A stretch of 22,510 nucleotides of DNA from positions 1-22,510 of the forward strand of contig JAVKOQ010000633.1 in the NCBI GenBank assembly GCA_031835245.1, read 5' to 3'. The position numbers and the translations under genes were made by a program. The DNA is from Balamuthia mandrillaris (Eukaryota; Discosea; Longamoebia; Balamuthiidae). The notes below the pieces were generated by a model. The model was not told the DNA's origin. It did no database searches and worked only from the letters and a program-made list of their open reading frames with translations. Positions within the stretch are counted from its first letter, which is position 1, and the number at the start of each line of letters is the position of its first letter. Positions 17,637 to 22,510 of this stretch are shown one piece after another.

Positions 17637-18702
17637 TCAAAGAGAAGCGCGATCCGATGGGAGGGACGGTTGTCCTCCTTGCATGTGATGGATGTGCAGC
17701 CGCATGTTGTGAGGTATCGCTGTCTTGTGGCCCTGTTTATGGTCGAAGTAGACAGCACGAGCAGTACCCTTCGCCACCACTCCGCTCTTCTTGCTCTCCT
17801 TGAATGGGTTTAGATGAGCAGGGGAGGGAGAGGAGAGGCAGAGGCAGAGGCAGAGGCAGAGGAGGTGAAGAGCTCTGGAGGTGATACGATAGCCACAGCC
17901 ACAGAACCAGACGAACAACAAGAACAAGCACTTCTAGAACACAAACATGGAGAGAGAGAGAGAGAGAGAGAGCAGAGAGAGAGAGAGAGAGAGAGAGGGA
18001 AAGAAAGAAAGAAAGAAAGAAGGAAAAATGAAAACAGCGAGCAGGGAATGGAGTACCACTTCAAAGTCAAGCACCAAGGAGGTGATGCCGATGGAAGATA
18101 CATTTATCTTCAGCAATATGGTGTCAGGATAGCGCAGAGGCTTGAGGTAGCGCATGCTCTGGTCGGCTATGACTATCCCGTGGCCCTTCTCCGCGTCTCC
18201 CAGTCCTGCTCATAAGAGTTTCAAAAAGAAAAAACACTTGGTCCAGAAGGAGGAAAGAAAGAAAAAAGAAGCATAGGAGGGGGCAAAGGCTACTGGTCGC
18301 TACTCACGCAAAAAACGAAGATACTCTGCTCTGCATGTCTGAAACCACTCTTTGTGAGGGTGAGAGAGGAGATAGAGAAGCCAGATGAGTTCACATTTGG
18401 TCTTTGGCTCTGTGCTGTTGAGGCACAATAGACAGGAGGAGAAAGAAAAACGGGCAAAGAACGATCTTACGAAAGAAGGCGATGTTATTGACGTGACGGT
18501 GAGCGTCCAGATCTCCCCAGTCCACTTCCTTCTCGATGATGAACGGCCACCCGTCTTCTTGCTTGTCGTGGCTCCTCTCCTCGACCGGCCCTCCACCTCC
18601 GCTGGCGTTTGGCTGCTTCACGACCTCCATCAGCCGCCTCCGTTGTGGCTCTGCATTTGTATGCCGGATGGAGGTGGTCGTCTCCCCTTCCTCCTTCGTC
18701 AT
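17637..18702 (-). CDS. 4HBT-type (hotdog-fold) acyl-CoA thioesterase
   Basis: Four predicted exons read on the minus strand: 18702-18471, 18349-18308, 18205-18057, 17798-17637 (194 aa; the third exon may begin three bases earlier). The hotdog signature is clear: EVDWGDLDAHRHVNNIAFF, joined across an intron to QWFQTCRAEYLRF, then GIVIADQSMRYLKPLRYPDT, SLVLDFEV and SGVVAKGTARAVYFDH. The Asp of DLDAHRHVNN is the usual catalytic residue of the YbgC/4HBT group. These enzymes hydrolyse acyl-CoA thioesters; chain length cannot be read. The first 55 residues are charged and low-complexity and do not form an obvious mitochondrial or peroxisomal signal; the C-terminus is not a PTS1. A TATAAA-like element lies about 20 bases upstream of the ATG. 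The third intron (17799-18056) is filled with repeats. Confidence 0.9.
17834..18021 (-). repeat. Compound repeat (GGCAGA, GA, GAAA) in thioesterase intron
   Basis: On the + strand: about four GGCAGA units (17834-17863), a GA tract (17949-17998) and GAAA units (18000-18021). They fill the third intron of the minus-strand thioesterase gene, so on the coding strand they are pyrimidine-rich (TCTGCC, TC and TTTC), as in the other introns. Confidence 0.93.
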
Positions 18703-18884
18703 TTCTTTCTTCTCAAGTTTATAAAAAAAAAAAAAGAGCAAGACAAAAAGAGTGGAAGAAGAGAGGAGTGATTTTTTGCTTCTGGAGGTGAAAAAAAAAA
18801 AGTTTGTTTGGTTTTTTGTGTTTAAAAAAATAACAAAATAGAAGAAGAGGAGGATCCGATCGGCTTGGGGTGTCGACTGAGTGG

Positions 18885-19397
18885 TTACTTGTCGAGGTCC
18901 TTATCTACAGGAGCTTTCCAGAGCTGTCTGAGGCCGTTGCTGATGCCCTGGTCCACGAGGTTGTACTTGAGAAAGCCAAGGGTGGCCAACAGCGTGAAGA
19001 TGGGGAGCACACGGTTGACGGCAGGGGCGTAGCCTCGCGGCACGTAGTCGGTGATGACGTGCCTCATGCCGACGTGAGCGTGGGCGGGGATCAAGAGGCC
19101 GGTCACCAGGTCAAAGGGCATGGCCAGCAGCGAGGAGAAGGAGCTGACAATGAGGCCAGCGGGCAGAGTGACTGCCAAGATCTTTGAGCCAAGGTTGAAC
19201 ATGTAGTAGTGGTGAGAGCCTTCGGCCACGCCTTTGGAGGCGCGCAGGAACTCCTGCACTCGATTGAGGGGAGTGCTGCTGCTAGCCATGCGCCGAGAGG
19301 TGGTGGCAAGGGCTGTGGAGCTAGCCACGCGCAAGGCGCCCGTTCTCATGCCCATGCACATGGGACCAGCCAGAAAAGAAGTTCCTTGGCGCAACAT
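18885..19397 (-). CDS. SDHD: Succinate dehydrogenase cytochrome b small subunit (CybS, complex II membrane anchor)
   Basis: A single exon of 170 aa. An Arg/Ser/Ala-rich N-terminus (about residues 1-45, with few acids) looks like a mitochondrial import signal. It is followed by SHHYYMFNLGSKILAVTLPA, three membrane segments, and the family motif AHAHVGMRHVITDYV (heme-side His and the Asp-Tyr pair near the ubiquinone site). The protein anchors complex II in the inner mitochondrial membrane and helps form the quinone site. CybS is poorly conserved, but length, topology and the H...DY motif agree. Transcription is divergent from the RS-FtsJ gene, sharing a 298-base promoter interval. No internal exon boundary is needed. 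Confidence 0.92.
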   Translation of the reverse strand: MLRQGTSFLAGPMCMGMRTGALRVASSTALATTSRRMASSSTPLNRVQEFLRASKGVAEGSHHYYMFNLGSKILAVTLPAGLIVSSFSSLLAMPFDLVTGLLIPAHAHVGMRHVITDYVPRGYAPAVNRVLPIFTLLATLGFLKYNLVDQGISNGLRQLWKAPVDKDLDK

Positions 19398-19695
19398 TGC
19401 TCTCGCTCTGTCTTTCTCTCTCTTTTGTTGCTTTCTTTTGTTGGGTTTGTTCCTTCGCGCCTACTCCTCATGTCAACACTTATTTTATCGGGTCGACCTT
19501 GAGGCTCTCTTTGTCTACAACAAACATTTTCCCGCCTTTTTTTTTTCGCGGTACCCTCTCCAACGGTAACGCAGAGCAGCGCAAAGAGAGGGTGCGGGCC
19601 CGCCCTCACGCTATTTCTTTTTCTTTTTCTACACTACTAACACACCACGAGCAAGCTAGCCAGACGTACGCACGAACGAAACAAGCAAACAGACA
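19398..19695. promoter_or_regulatory. Bidirectional promoter interval between SDHD and the RS-FtsJ gene
   Basis: The 298 bases between divergent start codons hold the perfect 10-base palindrome GCGGGCCCGC (19594-19603), T-rich runs, and a purine-rich leader for SDHD. No gene is seen. The shared promoter is inferred from geometry. Confidence 0.6.
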
Positions 19696-21905
19696 ATGCG
19701 CGACAACATTAAAAGAGGACGCTCCCGTTCCCTCTCCCCGCGAGCCACGCGCCGCTCCCGCTCCAGGGAGAGCTCCCACGACCACACCAAGCGGGCCAGA
19801 AGGCACCGCTCCCGGTCTAGGTCTCCGGAGAGTCAGCGTCGCTCGCGGGACAGGAGTTCCGGAGCTCGTTCTCGCTCCAGAACTTACTATGAGGAAGATC
19901 ATCACGAGAGACATCATAGGGACGCTACTCGCACTTCCGAGCGTCATAGTGCCCGGGAGCGCGACTCGCGCAGTCGATCAAAGTCTAGAGAAAGATCAGG
20001 TTTTGTCCTGCCCTCCTTTCTGTTTGTTGCTTGTTGACTGACAACCAAACAAAAATAGAGAGAACAAGTTGGAGAGACACGAAGTCAAGGACCTCTCGGC
20101 GTATGGAGGTTGACAAAGGAAGAAGCTATGATTACGACCATTACTCTTCCTTTGATTCCTCCTCTGCTGTCCGACAGCAGCGAAGATTGAAGGAAGAGAC
20201 TGAGACTTATCGCATCAGAGCGGAAGAAAAGCTTCAGAAATTCGACTGTGCGTTCTCTCTCTCTCTCTCACAATTATTTTTCTCTCGTACTCTTCTCTCT
20301 TTTGTTACTTCTGTGCTGACTTATTCTGGAAAGTGAACCATGAGGACTTGCAATTTGTGCCTGTAGCGTCACCTGAGCGGATGAGCAAAGCTGGTTACTG
20401 CGACGAACAGAGTATTCTTTCGCTTTGGCAGCAAAAGAACCGTCTGGATGAACTGTTTGACAGTGGCCATGCTGCTGTCTATTACAAGTACGTCATTCTT
20501 ACTGCAATCTAGCTGCTTTCGTATGTATTATTCACACGTATTGCCTGCTGTTGTTCAGGATAAGAGAAGACTTGTTTCCACAAGAAAAGAAGAAAACTGG
20601 CCGGTTATGGCACAAGACAGGAGACAAACTCGAAGAGATCATTCGATCCGTTAAGTTCTTTGACAACCTCTCCTCTCGTTTTGAGCATACCACTTTTTTG
20701 GACGTGTGCGGCGGGCCTGGTGCTTTTTCTCAGCTCTTGTTGGAGTTGGCGCCTAAACCTTGTTTCGGTTATGGTCTCACACTCACAATGGAGAAGAAAG
20801 CAGAGCTAGAACAACAAATAGAAGATAAGGCAAAGAGTGAGAAAGATGAAGAGGATACGGATAAACCTGGAAGCACGAAGCAAGTGAATGATCATTCCGC
20901 TTCTTTGCCACCTGCCCAATGGTATCAAAGGCTTTTGCAAGACAAGCAACACTTTGTGGTGTTGAACGGCAAAGATGGCACTGGCGACGTCAACAATCCA
21001 GAGAATCTGGACGACGTTGTGGAGCGCATCTCCAAAGCCAGGGCAGGAGAAGCAGAAGACCAGAAGAAGGAAGAGGAAGAAGCTTCTTCTAGGATGGCAA
21101 GAAGAGGACGAGAGGTGGATCCCGAAAGAGAGAAGATGAGGGAGGAGCGAGAACGTCAGCGAATGGAGCAACTGCAGGATCTCAGGAAGCGAGTCAACTT
21201 GGTGGTAGCCGATGGTGGCCACGAAGTGCAAAAGAACCAAAAGGGAGAGCACATGGAGAATTACCAGGAGCTCTTCTCGGGCCACGTCCTTCTATCCGAA
21301 ATTGTCGTCATGCTCAAGACTCTTCGTCCTGGTACCATCTCTTTCTCCTTCTCTCTGTTCGCCTTTCATGTTCTCATCTCTGTTCGCCATTCTCTCGCAC
21401 AGGAGGAAACTTTGTATGCAAAGTGTATGACTGCTTCTCCGATCTGACAGCCTCTGCCCTCTACATCATGACCCTGCTCTTTGACGAGGTCTTCATCATC
21501 AAGCCCCTGCACAGCCGCGTTGTCAATTCGGAGCGCTTCATCGTGTGCAAGAGGATGCGCGAACACGGCCGCTCCTTTGCTCTTCTTTCTTCCGTCTTGC
21601 TGGAGCTTCATCGCAAGTGGTGGGACCACAAGGAGGGAGTTGAAGAGAAGCACAGCCCCAAGTCGTTGTTGCCGATAGAGCAGATGAAGAAGGACAAGGC
21701 CTTTATGAGGAGCATCCAACGTATGAACGAAGGCATTTGCGAGAAGCAACAATTGGCGTTGCGTTCCGTCTTGAGAGAGGTCAACCACGCGCTCCCCTCT
21801 TTGTCACCATCGTCAAACAGCAAAGAGAGTGACGAGCGCAAGAAGAAGGAAAGGATGAGGAGGGAAGAACTTCACCATGTCTCTCGTTCTGTTGCTGCTC
21901 ACTAA
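19696..21905 (+). CDS. RS-domain protein with FtsJ-type mRNA cap 2'-O-methyltransferase domain
   Basis: Five predicted exons: 19696-19999, 20059-20247, 20334-20487, 20559-21331, 21403-21905 (640 aa). The first ~120 residues are an Arg/Ser repeat (RGRSRSLSPRATRRSRSRES, many SR/RS pairs), typical of splicing factors. The FtsJ/RrmJ fold begins near residue 220: LWHKTGDKLEEI (first catalytic Lys candidate), TTFLDVCGGPGAFSQLLLE (AdoMet binding, about 264), GYGLTL, VVADGGHEV (catalytic Asp, about 430), PGGNFVCKVYD (second Lys, about 480) and SRVVNSERFIVCK (Glu, about 515). This K-D-K-E set and the KPLHSR-NSER pattern resemble CMTR-type cap 1/cap 2 enzymes, which methylate the first transcribed nucleotides of mRNA. 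An acidic/basic insertion of about 120 residues separates the AdoMet motif from the catalytic Asp. The C-terminus is a charged helix. Function as cap methyltransferase is well supported; the target nucleotide is not known. Confidence 0.9.
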
Positions 21906-22072
21906 AAACAAAACCTTCAAACAAAAGCTCTTCAGCAACGTTTCTTTTCTCCTTTGGTCCCTCCCGTCAATGGTTTTGGTTGATGGAAGAAAGAAAGATG
22001 AAAAAACCTAGTCACTTAAATCTACACAAAAAACAAGATTGAAACAAAACAAGATCAGAGCTAAAGAAAAAA

Positions 22073-22510
22073 CTACTTTCTCGCTCTAATCTTCTTTCTG
22101 AGACGCTCTCTGGCGGATGAACCACTTGTCTTTTTGATGGGAGACGCAACACCACCAGCGGCACCACTTCCAGTCTTTCTTGTCGTCGTCGATGGGGCGG
22201 CTCTCTTCACCGTATGGGAAGGGTTGGGCTTTCTTCTCCGCTCGACGTGAACGGGAGGAGCCGTCAGCTCGATGACCGTCCGGCTGCGCTTCTTGGCCTC
22301 GTTTTCTTGGTACATCTGACGTAGCTTGCCGCGAGTGCCCTGAAGCCTCGCCAGCGTGGCCTCATCGATCACATCTTCCTTCTTTGTGGAGGAAGGGCGA
22401 GAAGGTGGTCGAGACGAAGAAGACGAAGAAGAAGAAGAAGAGCTTTTGCTCTTTTTTGAGATTCGTTTGGGTTCTTGACTGGACTCTTCAAGCCCTTCTC
22501 CTTCAGAGGA
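22073..22510 (-). CDS. Unidentified basic, low-complexity protein, C-terminal 145 residues
   Basis: The frame is open from the window edge to a stop at 22073, so the N-terminus lies outside. Visible parts in order: an acidic stretch (SEGEGLEESSQEP), basic PKRISKKSK, a run of about eleven Ser residues coded by TCT/TCG, RPPSRPSSTKKEDV, a helical segment (IDEATLARLQGTRGKLRQMY, QENEAKKRSRTVIEL), then a Lys/Arg/Ser/Ala tail ending RERLRKKIRARK. Composition suggests a nuclear or chromatin/RNA-associated protein with a short coiled helix. I do not recognise the family. It is convergent with the RS-FtsJ gene (167 bases between stops). Confidence 0.75.
   Translation of the reverse strand, partial: SSEGEGLEESSQEPKRISKKSKSSSSSSSSSSSRPPSRPSSTKKEDVIDEATLARLQGTRGKLRQMYQENEAKKRSRTVIELTAPPVHVERRRKPNPSHTVKRAAPSTTTRKTGSGAAGGVASPIKKTSGSSARERLRKKIRARK

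Noticed and set aside
17374-17813. Open frames on both strands between UFM1 and the thioesterase
   Set aside because: They overlap in several frames, lack motifs, and the upper part is the thioesterase's last exon in another frame.
18870-19187. Plus-strand open frame opposite SDHD
   Set aside because: Shadow of the CybS gene; its His/Gly-rich product has no recognisable family.

Overview
The window is nuclear DNA of an intron-rich unicellular eukaryote. Genes are separated by a few hundred bases, are broken by many short GT-AG introns (mostly about 55-110 bases), and encode mitochondrial, UFMylation, Rho/Arf signalling and cap-methylation proteins that rule out a prokaryote or virus. The gene content (UFM1, CH/PH, C2-RhoGAP-SAM, ArfGAP, cathepsin-like sequence) fits a free-living amoeboid protist, perhaps an amoebozoan; the placement is inference. 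I rebuilt every gene by joining exons whose phases agree and whose protein matches a known domain. The splice sites are therefore predictions.

Layout. From 1 to 15025 all genes lie on the + strand: the 3' end of a PH-ArfGAP protein (32-1202); a CH-PH-PH cytoskeletal or membrane adaptor (1363-4594); a complete sideroflexin (4790-6550); a phytanoyl-CoA dioxygenase-like enzyme (6788-8093); a VOC/glyoxalase-fold protein with an unrecognised C-terminal half (8354-9732); a 1.37 kb non-coding stretch with hairpins and repeats; a basic nuclear protein with a possible SKI/SNO/DAC-like domain (11100-12274); and a C2-RhoGAP-SAM protein (12696-15025). Then come minus-strand genes: NADH-cytochrome b5 reductase (15166-16266), UFM1 (16939-17217), a 4HBT hotdog thioesterase (17637-18702) and the succinate dehydrogenase CybS anchor (18885-19397). 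A + strand scrap of a papain-family cysteine protease lies between cytochrome b5 reductase and UFM1. Divergent from SDHD is an RS-domain plus FtsJ-type RNA cap methyltransferase (19696-21905). The window ends in the C-terminus of an unidentified basic protein on the minus strand (22073-22510).

There is no operon-like pathway. Some neighbours share broad themes: three mitochondrial or redox/lipid proteins (sideroflexin, SDHD, CYB5R), acyl metabolism (PhyH, thioesterase), and small-GTPase/membrane signalling (ArfGAP, CH-PH-PH, C2-RhoGAP-SAM). No mobile element, rRNA, tRNA or CRISPR array was seen.

The main unusual features are the very biased introns (long CT, TTC and TTTC tracts always with pyrimidines on the coding strand), an excess of GTAC 5' splice sites over GTAA, the cysteine-protease relic, domain fusions, and several palindromes or hairpins in intergenic DNA. 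I found no clear evidence of a wholly new multi-gene system.
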